This document shows positions 48,061 to 59,390 of a stretch of 64,000 nt of DNA, one piece after another. The stretch spans positions 744,861-808,860 of the forward strand of contig NC_134975.1 of assembly GCF_965638725.1 (NCBI RefSeq), written 5' to 3'. This DNA comes from Aptenodytes patagonicus. Taxonomy: Eukaryota > Chordata > Aves > Sphenisciformes > Spheniscidae. The notes beneath the pieces are model-generated. The model saw only the letters and a list, made by a program, of their open reading frames with translations, searched no databases and was not told the origin of the DNA. Made by a program: the position numbers and the translations under genes. Within the stretch, counting starts at the first letter, position 1. Each line of letters opens with the position of its first letter.

Positions 48061-48811
48061 ACATGAAGAATTTCGAGTGCTCACACAGGCAAAGGGTAAA
48101 CAGCGCCTATAGAAATAAGGAAGGGGTTGGGTTGCGTATTTTGGCCTATCAAGGTATATACAAGCCTCAATCCTATAGAAATGGGGGGGGTATGTGTGTG
48201 TGTGGGGGGGTGTGGGTGTGTTTGCGGGCGCTACCAGGTATGCTCACCCTCCAAGCTCCTCTTCTTATCTGGCAGGGGCTGCAGGAATGGCCCCTCCGAG
48301 GGAATTGATAAATGGCTGCTAGGAATGGAGATCTCCACAGATAGACAGACACTACACAAAACAAGCTAAGGAAGCTGGAAGCACCCTCGCACTTCCCCTA
48401 GGGTCATTCGGGAGAGGCAAAACCAAGCTTAAAAAAAAAAAAAAAAGGGGGGGGGGGAAGGGGAGGGGGGGGGAAGAAAAGGCAAAGTCAAAGCTGTTCA
48501 AATAAATACATATTCTGCACCCGGCCGCGTGTGCAGCTTCGCAGGCGGGAGCGGAGGGAGCAGGGGACGAGCAGTGACATTTGCTTCCCAGGCTCGGTTT
48601 TAGGACTGCTGGGGGTTGGGGGTGGTTTTTGCTTTGCTGGATCATTTAATTCTCTCTCCCCCCCCCCCCCCCCCCCCCGCCCCGCTCTTGCAGTCAAGCC
48701 AACTATGTATTTATTGGACTAAAAACGCAGCTATTAAAAAAAAAAGAAAAAAAGGGGGAAAAAAAGTAGGGGAAGTTTCTATGACAATAAAAAAGGCTAC
48801 AACTGTTTGAC

Positions 48812-48818
48812 AGGTAGT
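48812..48818 (-). promoter_or_regulatory. miR-196 seed site near the HOXC8 stop
   Basis: Plus strand AGGTAGT (7-mer, bases 2-8 of miR-196) about 110 bases after the stop codon. Confidence 0.7.
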
Positions 48819-48925
48819 TACTGCTGTGTGAGCCTCTCCATTCTATACTCTATAAAAGCAAATGACCGTCGTAAACATCTCGATTTATCATCTGCCATAA
48901 AACGAGACTTCAAGGGGCTGAGAAC

Positions 48926-49218
48926 TCAGTCCTTGCTTTCTTCTTTTTCCTCCTCTTCTTTTTCCTCTTCTTCATTCCCTTCTTCTTCCGTTTTCTCCTC
49001 GTCCCTGGCCCCCGGCAGCTTATCTTTATTGTTTTCTTTTTTCCACTTCATCCTCCTGTTCTGGAACCAGATCTTCACTTGTCTCTCGGTCAGTCCCAGG
49101 GCGTGAGAGACCTCAATCCGCCGCTTCCGTGTCAAATACGGGTTGAAGAGGAACTCCTTTTCTAACTCCAGGGTCTGGTACCGGCTGTAAGTTTGTCTGC
49201 CACTGCGTCTTCCGGGAG
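48926..49218 (-). CDS. HOXC8: HOXC8 exon 2 (homeobox)
   Basis: 293 nt from [20 protein letters not shown] to TGA at 48928-48926; acceptor CCTACAG. Complete 60-residue homeodomain and acidic tail. Confidence 0.98.
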
Positions 49219-50616
49219 CTGTAGGACACAAACATCAAATAACTTCTTAATTCTCCCCCTTTGGAGGCTCTGCTCCCCCCCCCCCCCCTCCCCAGCCCCC
49301 CTCGCCTCAATTTTCCTAGAGAAACTGCTGCCCTTCCCCCCCCCCCAAAAAAAAAAAAAGCCCCTTTCAACCTTTTGCATATTAAAGGTCCTAAAGGAAA
49401 GTCGCTGGGTGATTATTAATAACCATGGGGCTGATATTGCTGTTAATACTGGGAGCCAGCTGCCCTTCCCTGGCTCTTCCTGGGGAGTGTTCAGCTCTGG
49501 CTGCTTGGCTGGGTGCAGGGAGGCGTGTGTCAAGCTCATTCACAAAAGAGACCTTTCCAGTTTTCCTAAAAGGTGATTCTGGATGGTGAGTCCTGGTGGG
49601 CAGCTCCATTTTATAAAAAAATATATATTTTCCTCTGAAAGGTGCATTGTTCACCATAAAAACCTCTCCAGCCTTCCTCCTTCTCCCCATTCCTTTTTCT
49701 TTCTTCCTTTCTCTTTCCTTCCTTCTTTCTTTCTTCCTTCCTTTCTCTTTCCTTCTCTCTTTCTTCCTTTTCTTTCTCTCTTTCTCTCTTTCCCTCTCTC
49801 TTTCTGTCTGTCTGTCTCTCTTTCTTTCTCCCTCTCTTTCTTTCTCTCTCTTTTTCTTTCTTTCTTTCTTTTCCTCAAAATGCCCAACTCTTGTTTCCTT
49901 TTCCAAATGTTGTTCCCCCCAAATCCAGACTCAGGGTCCTCCTATTTGCTAATATTTCTGCCCTGAGAATTTGAATTTTCTACCAAATCCCCTCTCCCTG
50001 TCCTTTCGGTTAGGGCTGTGTGTCTGTAAAGCACACACGCGCGCGCACAGAGAGGTGGATATTTGCCTGTGCAAACACAGAGGTTGTATTTGAAGCAACT
50101 CGAGATGGACATTTGCAGCAATAGCCAAAAAAGAAGGAGAGAGGACTGAGGTATGTGCAGCTGAGCCCCTGCGCTTCCTTCTGCACCGTCCTTTCTCAAT
50201 GAGAAAAACAATCTGTTTGCAAGGGGAAAAAAAAAAATATATATGCTCCAGTTCGCAATGATTGCATCCTTGAGACTACCCCTGGGTCAAAGCTTAGATA
50301 AATAACGTGTTTTCTCTGCGTCTATCTCCCAGCCTCTGGGCCACATCCTCTCTGCGTTAGCCAGGGCTCCTTTCTATTTTCTTTTTGTTGTTGTTGTTGT
50401 TAAATTTCGGTGGGGGTCGGGGGGCAGAACTTCGGGGCTCTGATTGTCCTTAAAATAACACTAACCTTCACATGTTTTGAAATTAACAAGGCTTCTAGAC
50501 AACCTTGGTCCTTAGGTGGGGGAAACTTGTACTTTGAAGTATTTCGGTTTCTGTGCAATTATCCGGGCTCCGCATGAGCAAAGTTCCATTCAGCCCGAAT
50601 TATTTTGAATTTCCCA

Positions 50617-50648
<32 letters not shown>

Positions 50649-51715
50649 CCCAGGACAGCAGACTGTTCTCCTCCACCCCACCCCATAGCTCTGAGCTAAG
50701 TTTCCTTTTCTGCTTAAACTTTTATCTCTAGGCTTTAAGAAACAGATGTAAAGTATTAGTAATACTTATACAAGTTCCCACCTTTCAGGCTTCGTCTCCC
50801 AGCGGTTATGAAAGGCTATATGACATTTTAAAGAGCCGTGTATTATCAACATGCAAATAACCTCGTGGGAGCTGTATCTTATTGCCTATCCTCAAGGCAA
50901 GCAATAAAAAACAAGTTTTACTTTATTGTGATTTAAGCCTTTTGCAGGGAATCACCTTGCTGGCTCTCTAGCAACTGCTGTCTTGTTTGCTTTCAAAGGT
51001 CTTCCTAAAAAGAAGAAACATTAGCACAAAACTGCTCATTTCTTTCATATTTTACATCTACGCCTCTTATATTTATATTTTTACATATATATATATGTAT
51101 GCATATGTGTGTATGTGCATGTTTATATATCTATACATATGTTTGTGCTTGTATATGCATACATATATATATAGACAGACAGACAGACAGACAGAGAGGG
51201 AGAGAGAGAGGGAGAGGGAGAGAAAGAGAGAAAAAAAATAAAGGAAAACATTCAAGGAGGAGGAAAAAAAGGTCCTAACCGTGAGGTCTCATCCATGGGA
51301 ACATGAGACTGGGAGACGAATTTTGATTTAAATGCCCTTGTCCCTCGCTAGAGTTACTGTTGGAAGACGATTTACAGTCAGGATATTGTACAACAGTCGT
51401 CTCTTGCTGAGCACCATAAAGCGATTGCCTCGGTAGAGCTTCATATCCATAGAATTTAGAAGCGTCTCCGTGACACGCCAAGGCGCATGGGTTTTGCTGG
51501 TATCCAGAGTTGGAGATGCTGGAGGTTCCGTGGTGGAAAAACTCTTGGACGTGGTGTGAAGGGTGCTGGAAGGTGGGAGCAGTAGTGCCCGGACCATACA
51601 CGAGAGCATGGCTCCTGCTAACACTTTGTGGAAATCTGCAGTCGTAGTAAGTTGGCTCCAGCGATTCACCGCCTTTGTACTTGGAAAAGAGAGGATTTAC
51701 AAAGTAGGAACTCAT
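48926..51715 (-). CDS. HOXC8: Homeobox protein HOXC8
   Basis: Antennapedia-class transcription factor patterning thoracic axial and limb-level identity. Two exons (436 + 293 nt) give 242 residues plus stop, the family length. Exon 1 begins [20 protein letters not shown] and ends with the PBX-binding hexapeptide context MFPWMRPH. Exon 2 gives the homeodomain from about residue 149 ([20 protein letters not shown]), with recognition helix [18 protein letters not shown], and the acidic C-tail ([20 protein letters not shown]) typical of HOXC8. Introns are GT-AG (donor GTTAGG). It lies 3' of HOXC9 on the same strand, as in all HOXC clusters. Its 3'UTR bears four miR-196 sites. Confidence 0.98.
49680..49875 (+). 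repeat. TTTC/TTCC polypyrimidine tract
   Basis: Almost 200 bases of pure pyrimidine with few interruptions. Confidence 0.95.
51060..51240 (+). repeat. Compound AT/ATGT - AGAC - GAGA microsatellite
   Basis: TATATATG-type units, then (AGAC)n at 51171-51193, then GAGAGG/GAGAAA runs. Confidence 0.9.
51280..51715 (-). CDS. HOXC8: HOXC8 exon 1
   Basis: 436 nt from ATG (51715-51713) to the first base of the Ala codon after FPWMRPH. Rich in Tyr, Ser, Gln and His. Donor GTTAGG is off-consensus at the third base. Confidence 0.97.
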
Positions 51716-52078
51716 GACCCTCGCATGCAAAAAAAAAAAAAAAAAAAAAAAAAAAAGAAGGAGGAAAAAAAAAAAAGGAAAAAAAAAAAAAAAAAGACGG
51801 CTTTAATTCTAGATTAGTGCGAGATTGTCCCTGGACTGTCTCAAGTCCTGCTTTTTAGTGGCCTTTTTTTTTTTTTAATGCGATCTCAAAGGCGTTTCAT
51901 GGTGCCTCTGTGTGTCTGTACGGTTGGTTCTCGGTGCTCTTGACTTCTCTTGTAATCTGTCGGTAGGTAGAGCTCTCTCTCTCAATTTCTCTGTAACTCT
52001 GCTCCTTCCCTTTAACACCACAGGCAATTCCTCAAAATCCCGGTGGTGTGGCTTTTTTTTTTTTTTTTCTTCTTTTTT

Positions 52079-52110
<32 letters not shown>

Positions 52111-55100
52111 CTTTTCCTCCTCTCTCCCCTCACACGCGATATGTACACATCCCTCCGCCACGCTGAGCCAGCCTGCCAGCCAAATGACAGCGTTTTGGGC
52201 GCTTTTTTTTTTTTTTTTCTTTTTGGGTTGGGGCGGCGGGGCGGGGGGGGGGAGGGGGGGGGGGAAGATAGAGGAAAGGTGGTGTACGCCGGGGACACGC
52301 ACCCCCGCACCCCTCCGGAGAGGGGGGGCACCCACACCTAATGAGTGGAGGAGGGTGAAGGTGCGCATTAATATCCAACAACACCCCCCCCCCCCCTTTT
52401 TTTTTTTTCCCAGCAGCAGCCTCTTCACTGATGGCAGCAAATACATGCGCTGGAGGTCAGCCTAGGTAACCTCAACAGGTAAAGGGAGCCCAAGCGGCCC
52501 CCCCCTTGCCCTCCCCATCACCCCCCCCCCCAAAAAAAATGGGGGTGAGCTTATTCTAGTGCTCAGCATCGCCCCCCCCCCTCCCCCCCCCCGGGGTCGC
52601 CCGTTTGCCAGGGAGGATGGGGTGGGGTGCCCCCGGTGTTGGTGTTGGTGTTGTCATTGTGTTGGGCTTTGGGGGGGCTGCGAGGGGGGGTTTGGTCCCA
52701 CCTAGAGGGGGGCAGAAAGGGGACGCGGGGGGGGGTGGGGTGTCTGGTGTGGTTGGAGTCGCTGAGCCAGATTTACTCTTCCCCCCCCCCCCTCCTTTTT
52801 TCTGGCCTTTTTTTTTGGGGGGGGGGGCTGTGTGTGCATGTGCTGTTGTTATTGTGGCGATGGTGGTTGGAAGATTGGAATCAAACAAGCAAACAAAAGC
52901 AAAACGGGAGCGAGCGGGGCGAGGGAAGCGTCTCCGTATTGATTGGCTGCTCCTTGCTGTCCTTCTTTAAAGAAAATAAAGGCAAGAAAATTATGGGGAG
53001 TTATTTATTATTCCCCCCCCCCCCCCCCCCCCTTCTTTGCTTCCTTTCAAACCAACCACTGAAAATCCACGGCTGGAAATAACAGGGGAAGCGTCCTTCC
53101 AAGGGAATAAAGTAGACCATTGCTTAAAGAGAGCTACTCTGGGCGAGAGAGAGGCAAAGTGAGACAGAAAGTATGTACTCCCTTTTGTGCATGCCTGTAA
53201 AAAATAACCAGCGACCTTTCCCCCCCCCCCCCCCAATTGTTTCGCTATTCGGCATAGCGATTTCCCCCGTCTTTTCCTCTTGCGAGCGGTATTTTGCGCC
53301 CCTCGCTCCCACTTTTTGCCCTGTAAGTGACCACTCGCTGCAACCTTTCACTTCGGACACTTCATTTTTACGACCGCACGAAGGAACCCAGCTCATTAAA
53401 AAAAAAAAAAAAAAAAAAAAAGAAAGAAATCACATCAAATCACCAGGATCCGTGTTAATTTTTCGGGGGCGGGGGGGGGTGGGCGGACGGGACACGACAC
53501 CAACACTTCGCAAATGACTGTTTTCTGTAGAGCCGCAAAAAAATATCAATCCCACTGAATGACATAGTATTATTAACAGTCCCCGTGTTTCCCTCAGAAG
53601 TCTACAGACCTTCAAATCTTTCCCTCATGTTCTTTCACCAGAAAAAGGGGAAAAAAAAAGGCAGCCTAATTATTTTCAGAAGAGACCTGGGTGACTCTGA
53701 CCCGATTTCAAGTGTGGAGGGAGAAAAATACCATCTCAGCTCCGCTCGCCAAGCTGTTTTGAGGTGTGTTTTTCTGCCCAGTAAAGGTCACATTCTCGAT
53801 TTTTTCGAGGCATGGGGCGGCTCAAACCTCTGGTGAGGTTGAAACTGTATTTTTTTTTCTTTTTCTTTTTTTTTTTTTTCTGGCAGACACCTTCCCAAGA
53901 AGAGGAAAAAGAGCCAGTAGCCACCCAGTCCACCTTCATTAGATTTTCATAAATCGAGGGTGTATTTTTCCATTTGGAAAGGCTACGTGTGGTGGGTTTT
54001 TCCTCCCCGTCAGCAGACAATGAGCTATGCGGGGGAACGGTGACTTTTCCACCGCTTATTGCGAAAATATTTTCGAGAATCAAGCTGGGTTTACCGTGAA
54101 GAAATAGTCTTCGTAGCCCAATAAACTCAAGGACGGCACGATGACCATATTCATTTTTCCAGGAGAACTCACCCACCTCATCCCCCCCTTCCCCAGATTA
54201 CCCCTTCCCTAGAGAACACCCCCACCCCCCCCAAAAAAAAAAATTAAGAAAAGAGCAACTAGGGACAGAAGCTCCTCAATTAACAGGTAATAGTCGAGGT
54301 GACCATTTTCCTCCTCTAATCAATAGCATTTCTGTTTTTAAAATCCCAGTGCCCTGCCCGCGCAGTAAAGGCAGCCGTGCAAATTAAAGTGCAAAAAAAA
54401 AAAAAAAACCAACCCCCCAAAAAAAACCCCAAACCAAGAAGTTGTCAGATCTGGGCAGTTCGGGCCGGGATTGGGAAGAGCTGCTGCATTTTTCCAGTCG
54501 TTATCCCTGGATGCAGCACGCAAAGGTGCAGCGAGTATTTCAGGACCGTACCTTAGGCTGGGAAATAAACGTTTGCCTTCGGTGGCCGTGGAAGAAAGGA
54601 CACCACCACCCCCCTTCCAGATTTCACGAAAATAAGATATATGCAATTGCCTGCCTCTTTTTAAGGAAAATAACTTGACATTTACTGTCTGGGGAAAGCG
54701 CCGCTCTTTGTCTTTACCGTTTTGGCCGTGTTGAGGTGTGGGGATGGGGGGGGGGGGGGGTGATGTGTCTTGCGGGTGCGTGCGCTTGAATGTAGCTTTA
54801 TCGGTGTGGCCGTATTGTACTTTTAGGTGGTTCATTGTACCCTCCCCGAGTTTATTTTATCCCCCCCTCTCTCTTTGCCCTGACCTTCACTGAAAAATGT
54901 CATTCCCTCCTTCCCCACCTCAAAATGAGGAGGCTTTGCAGAGAGACGTGACGTGCGTAAATAAAGAGAAAGGGGGGGGGGGGGGGGAACCCCCAACAAC
55001 AAACAAAAACCCGCTTCGAAATAGGCGATTTCTCTGTGCAAGCGTTTTTACGCATTTATGCGCTCCCCGCGCCGTCAGATGTCAGCCCTGAGCGCTGCTC

Positions 55101-55300
55101 CGCGCTCCCCGCGGAAAAAAAATACACCAAAAAAAAGCTATTTGCGGGGTTTTTCAGCACGGCGCGGGCCGCGTGTCTGTATGTGTGTGTGTGGGGGGGG
55201 GAAGCCGGGCAGCTCCGCGCCCCCCCCCCCCCCCCTCCCCACACCTTCCACCCCCCGGGCGCGGAGCCGCTTCCGCGGGCGCGGGGCGCTCCCCGCCGCG
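51716..55300. other. HOXC8 promoter and upstream DNA
   Basis: The first ~450 bases include a MEIS-like TGACAG (52187) and a CT-rich stretch. After that, poly-A, poly-T, poly-C and poly-G runs alternate with complex stretches (53540-54170, 54430-54700). No exon is supported. Confidence 0.55.
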
Positions 55301-55520
55301 CGCAGCCCCGCGCTAACATTGGGCAACAGCGCCATCTCGCGGCCGCAGCGGGGCGCAGCGCCGCGGGCGGGGCGGGGGGGGGGGGACGGGGGACACACGG
55401 GGACCCGCCGGCCCCCGCGATTACCGGGCGGCGCGTTATAACCGGTAATCCCTTACCCGCGCCCCGGGGAGGGGGGGGCACCCCCCCAGCAGCGCGGCGC
55501 GGTGCGGCCACCCCTATATA
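55050..55520. promoter_or_regulatory. CpG island between HOXC8 and HOXC9
   Basis: Dense CpG sequence (GGGCGCGGAGCCGC, CCGCCGCGCGCAGC) with the CTCF-like site at 55329-55342. No coding frame is supported. Confidence 0.55.
55329..55342 (-). promoter_or_regulatory. CTCF-like core motif between HOXC8 and HOXC9
   Basis: GCGCCATCTCGCGG; the reverse complement CCGCGAGATGGCGC matches the CTCF core at most positions. HOX clusters are known to have CTCF boundaries between neighbouring genes. Confidence 0.5.
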
Positions 55521-55844
55521 AACACTCAAGCGCGGGCAGGATTTTGGGGGGAAGCAAAACCATCCCCCCCCACACACCCCTTTTATTTGTTTCCCCCCCC
55601 CCATTTCTCCCTTTTCCTCACCCATAAAAATAAGAAAAAGAGGAAAAAAAAAAGGCCAGCACACGCACGCAGGACCAAACAAACCCACCAGATGTGCCAC
55701 CCTCCCTCCCCGCCTCCCCGCTTTTATCAGTTTTGGCTTCGAGTTGGGGTTTGGTTTTCTTTTTTTTTTTTTTTTTACCTCCCCTCGTCCGAGGGGGTCT
55801 GTTGTTTGTAGCTTGTAGACAAAACATTCCAATAATCCGGTTTC

Positions 55845-55990
55845 AAAGAGAAGAGCACCACCTTATTTAAACCATAAAGCAATTAAAGCCAGACGTCTAG
55901 CCAGATCTAGGGTCCTGTTTTGTTCGGTCCTATTCAGCCCCGCATAGCAGGGAGACAAACAGAGTGTAAAAGTGGCATTTTTTTGGCTGC
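55845..55990. promoter_or_regulatory. Candidate HOXC8 early-enhancer-like element
   Basis: A 145-base complex block about 4.1 kb upstream of the HOXC8 ATG. It contains ACCATAAAGCAATTAAAGCC (CDX-type CATAAA beside an ATTA core). Mouse Hoxc8 has a CDX-bound early enhancer about 3 kb upstream; the match of place and motif type is inference. Confidence 0.35.
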
Positions 55991-57263
55991 GGAAATGTAC
56001 CTATGGACAGCTGTAGGGTCCTGTCGGTTTTGTGTGCCTTACAAAAGGGCAGATTTGAAACCAGGCACCCCCACACCACCCCCACCCCTCCACGCACACG
56101 ACACCCCCCCAAAATAAAAACCAACCCACCACAAAAAAAAAAAACCAACATATATACACGCCTATATATATATGGGTTTGGGTTTGTTTGGGGTTTTTTC
56201 CCCCCTCTCCGGGAGCTCTAAGCGCATCTCTCCCGGGCAGAAATACATCTGCATGTTCGCAAGCGCCGGCACACAATAGCTGTATCAGTATGCGTCTGCA
56301 CACACGCGCCATATGTCAGAGAATGCCGAAATTGGAGCATTTTGATACATTAATCCGGGGAAAGGCTGGCCACAGGGCGTGCTGCTGGGTGCGAGCCGCG
56401 TTTCTTCCCCCCCCCCCCCTTTTTTCTTTTTTTTTTTTTTTTTACATTAATATTATTTATTTTGAGCCACACTGGGGTGGTTTTTTTTCTCCGCTGGCTG
56501 CGGTGGAGGAGAAATTCAATGGCTGAGCCGCACCAGCGCAGCCTCCCAGCAGGGCCAAATGGCATTTTATAACTGGTGTAACCCTTCACCGGGGGACGGG
56601 GGGGGACGGGGAAGGAGGGGGGGGGGGGGGGTTGAGGATACCGGGGGCCTTGCACATGAACTAAAACTGCGGCAGGATTTTAACCCAACCCAACCCACCA
56701 CCAACAAAAGAAAGCCCCAACCAGCAGCTCGGTGGAGACAAAGGGGCATCTCCTCCGCTGCCCGCCGGCTCTACCGGGGGTCTGGCCGGAGAGATGGCTG
56801 CGGCAGGGAGGGAGAGGGGCTGGGGAGGGAGGGAGAGGGGCTGGGGAGGCGGGGGGGGGGGGGGGGGGGCTGGGGAGGGAGGGAGGGAAGGAGGGAAGGG
56901 GGGGGGGGGGCAGGAGGAGGGAGCAGGCTGTGGCCGCACTGGAAATGAGATCCGCTTGAATGAAAGGGGGGCCAAATGAACTTCCATACATCATGTCTTT
57001 TCAACATCGCCTAAACGTTCCTTGACAAGCCCCTCCAGAGAGCCGGGTCCGAAACTGCCTCCAAAGTCCCGTCCGATGATGATCGGGATTTCTTTCTTTT
57101 TTTTTTTTTTCCCCTCTTAAGTAATAATGATAAACCGGGATGATTTCTCCCCTCTCGCGAAGAGGACGTGGGCGAACCGCTTCCCGACCCTGCAGGATTT
57201 TATTCTTTATTTGAGGCGGGACGAACGAAGGGAGAGAAGCAGACGGGAGGGAAAATAGCAGTA

Positions 57264-57265
<2 letters not shown>
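55991..57265. other. HOXC8-HOXC9 intergenic DNA
   Basis: No exon is supported. Poly-C, poly-G, poly-A and poly-T runs with short complex stretches, including 56270-56380 and 56940-57070. Confidence 0.6.
56800..56920 (+). repeat. GGGAGGGAGAGGGGCTGG purine-rich tandem repeat
   Basis: Three to four imperfect units separated by poly-G. Confidence 0.8.

Positions 57266-57302
<37 letters not shown>
57265..57302 (+). repeat. TAA microsatellite
   Basis: About twelve TAA units. Confidence 0.95.
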
Positions 57303-57303
<1 letters not shown>

Positions 57304-57339
57304 GAATGACGTGACTTAGGCGGAAAGATTTCCCCCTTC

Positions 57340-57480
57340 TTTTTTTTTTGGTCCATAAATCTTTCGCTCTGCTAAAATGTTTTCTAACCTGACCATTTCA
57401 TTGCGCTCGTTAAGGTTTTTCCAAACAGACCTAGCACGAAACTGGGATCGTAAAAGGGCTTTTTAGCTTCCCCTGCTCCA
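57340..57480. promoter_or_regulatory. Candidate HOX conserved element
   Basis: A complex block with GGTCCATAAATC and GGGATCGTAAAAGGGC (CDX and posterior-HOX cores), in contrast with the repeats on its left. Confidence 0.3.
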
Positions 57481-58092
57481 GGGATGTCTCCGCTGATAGA
57501 CCGCGGTGCGCCTGTCCCCCTCCGGTGACAAAACGAGCCCCCGCTTTAAAAGCGAGGACACAAATCAGGGGAAGGAAAAGAAACCTCCAAATGCTTCAGC
57601 AAGAAATATTAAAGAGCAATATTTTATGAGATCAGCAGAAGTAATCGCTTCCAGATTTTTTTATTTCGGAGGAACTGGGACGAGGGCGACAAACGTATCT
57701 CGCTCGCCTGATCTGGTTTTGATTAGAAAGATTAAAACGCTGCTCCACTCATTTCATTAAAGAAAGGGACCTTATAACAAGTTTTTATGATTAAACATCC
57801 CTCGCTGCTCATTTTTTATACAATCTCCTGCCTCTTGTTTCTCATTCAGCAGCCTGGAAAGCGGCCCAGGGAAGGAGCCATTGATAAATCCCGGCTCCAT
57901 GCGCTGCGGCAGCGTGTTTTCTCGCCTCCGCACAAGCCGCTGCAGCACCAGACCCGTCTCGCCCTGGCAGGACGGGGGGGGGGGTTTGACCTTTCCGCAG
58001 CCAACAACCCCTTTCCCCCCCCCCCCCCCAACCTTTTATTTATTTATTTTTTTTTAAATCTCCCCGGTGTAGGGCGAAGGGGGGGGGGTGTC

Positions 58093-58128
<36 letters not shown>

Positions 58129-58420
58129 TATTTTTCGCCTTTTAGCCCGAAAATTTGCAGGCTGCCGCCTGGCCACCACACGTTTATTTCTTTCTTCCCC
58201 TGCTCTTTCTTCCCCCCCCCCCCCCCCCCCCCAGCCCTTCTCCACCCCAGACATGTATTTATTTCCCCCCCCCCCCCTTCTCCCGGGCTGTCTTGCGAGA
58301 AGCAGCGCTTCCAGCCGCCCGCCAAGTTTTTGGCAAAGCATCGATAAGGCAGAAGCTCCCCCTGAGCGGGTGGCAGGGAGCGGGTGCCTTTGCCAGCTCC
58401 TCTATTCCCAGCATCCATAT
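57481..58420. other. HOXC8-HOXC9 intergenic DNA, right part
   Basis: Complex sequence to about 57860, then poly-T, poly-C and poly-G runs. No coding exon. Confidence 0.6.
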
Positions 58421-58424
58421 TTCG

Positions 58425-58530
58425 TCTTTTTACATATCCTTCGATTGCCTGGGGTCATAAATTAGCACAATTAATTATCCCAATCTAAAAATTGATGGCA
58501 CGTATACCCTTACCTCAGCGCCTTTTTATT
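58425..58530. promoter_or_regulatory. Candidate conserved element just 3' of HOXC9
   Basis: GGGGTCATAAATTAGCAC, AATTAATTATCCCAATC and AAAATTGATGGC form a dense row of homeodomain and PBX-like (TTGATGG) cores. It ends at a minus-strand AATAAA (58525-58530) that could close the HOXC9 message. Confidence 0.4.
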
Positions 58531-59390
58531 ACGGTACTCTGAAATAGAAAAGTGCTGGGGAAGGGAGCAGAAATCTCCGCTCTCCTCCGGCTGCGGGGGA
58601 TGCTCGGGTCCGCCCCGCCGAGGCTGCGGCACCGGCACCGGCACCGGCACCGGCACCGGCACCGGCACCGGCACCGGCACCGGCACCGGCTGGCGAAGCC
58701 CCGGGGCCGCTCCTCTGCAAAGGGCTTTAAATAAAAAGACACCTACATACCGATTTTTGTTCCTTTTTGTTGTTTTTTTTTTTTTTTTCTCCCCGTGACG
58801 TTAGGTATATTTACATAGAGCTGCTCTACAATAGCGAACATAACAATATTACAGAACGGTTCTGAGACGAGAATAAAATACACAAATAAGTACAGCAGAA
58901 ACGTTCAACACCATGACAGAACATCATTGAGCCATATTCCCTTCAGTCTTTTTTTTTTTTTTCCTCTTTTTCCTCTCTTTTGTACAAAATATTCACTCAC
59001 GAGCTCGCGGAATTAAAAAATAAAAATACTGGATAAGTTTAATTTATGAAATAAAATACTAAAAAAAAAAAAAAATTCAAGTACTTCTTGTGTTTGTTTT
59101 CTGAGGAGGACAAAACAAAAAACAAGGAAGAAGAAAGGAAGAGAAAACAAACCCCCCATCTTTCTTTTATTTAGTTGCATTTTAGAAAAGACTCGTCTCC
59201 CAAAACGCTTGCTGTGTTTGCCTATAACGCTAAACATTCATCCGCACATTCAAAGTCAGAAACATTTCAACCCCCAAAAACAGCCTCTTTTTTTTTTTTC
59301 CTTTTTTTTCCTTTTTTTTTTCCTTTTTTTTTTTTTTTTTTTTTTTTTTGCTCTCCACCCTCGCTTCTCATTGACTGGACTTTGCCAACT
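58525..59390 (-). other. HOXC9: HOXC9 3' untranslated region (predicted)
   Basis: Sequence after the HOXC9 stop to the minus-strand AATAAA at 58525-58530. A complex AT-rich stretch at 58800-58950 looks conserved. An earlier AATAAA near 59165 may end a shorter form. Confidence 0.45.
58631..58690 (+). repeat. (ACCGGC)10 hexanucleotide repeat
   Basis: Ten perfect copies in 60 bases, inside the predicted HOXC9 3'UTR region (minus strand: GCCGGT). Confidence 0.97.

Larger units (their letters stand above)
47398..48925 (-). other. HOXC8: HOXC8 3' untranslated region (predicted)
   Basis: AT-rich complex sequence after the HOXC8 stop, holding four miR-196 seed matches and ending at minus-strand AATAAA sites in the TTA-repeat stretch. 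A length of about 1.5 kb is in line with vertebrate HOXC8 messages. Confidence 0.7.
49219..51279 (-). other. HOXC8: HOXC8 intron
   Basis: 2061 bases, no exon. Contains a polypyrimidine TTTC/TTCC tract (49680-49875) and an AT/GT, then AGAC and GAGA, compound microsatellite (51060-51240). The stretch 50440-51000 is complex and AT-rich, with HOX-like TTTATTG and CAATAAA words. Confidence 0.8.

Noticed and set aside
32312-48900. Search for HOXC6/C5/C4 exons and for the WFQNRR homeodomain helix
   Set aside because: Only HOXC8 and HOXC9 homeoboxes were found on either strand in the window.
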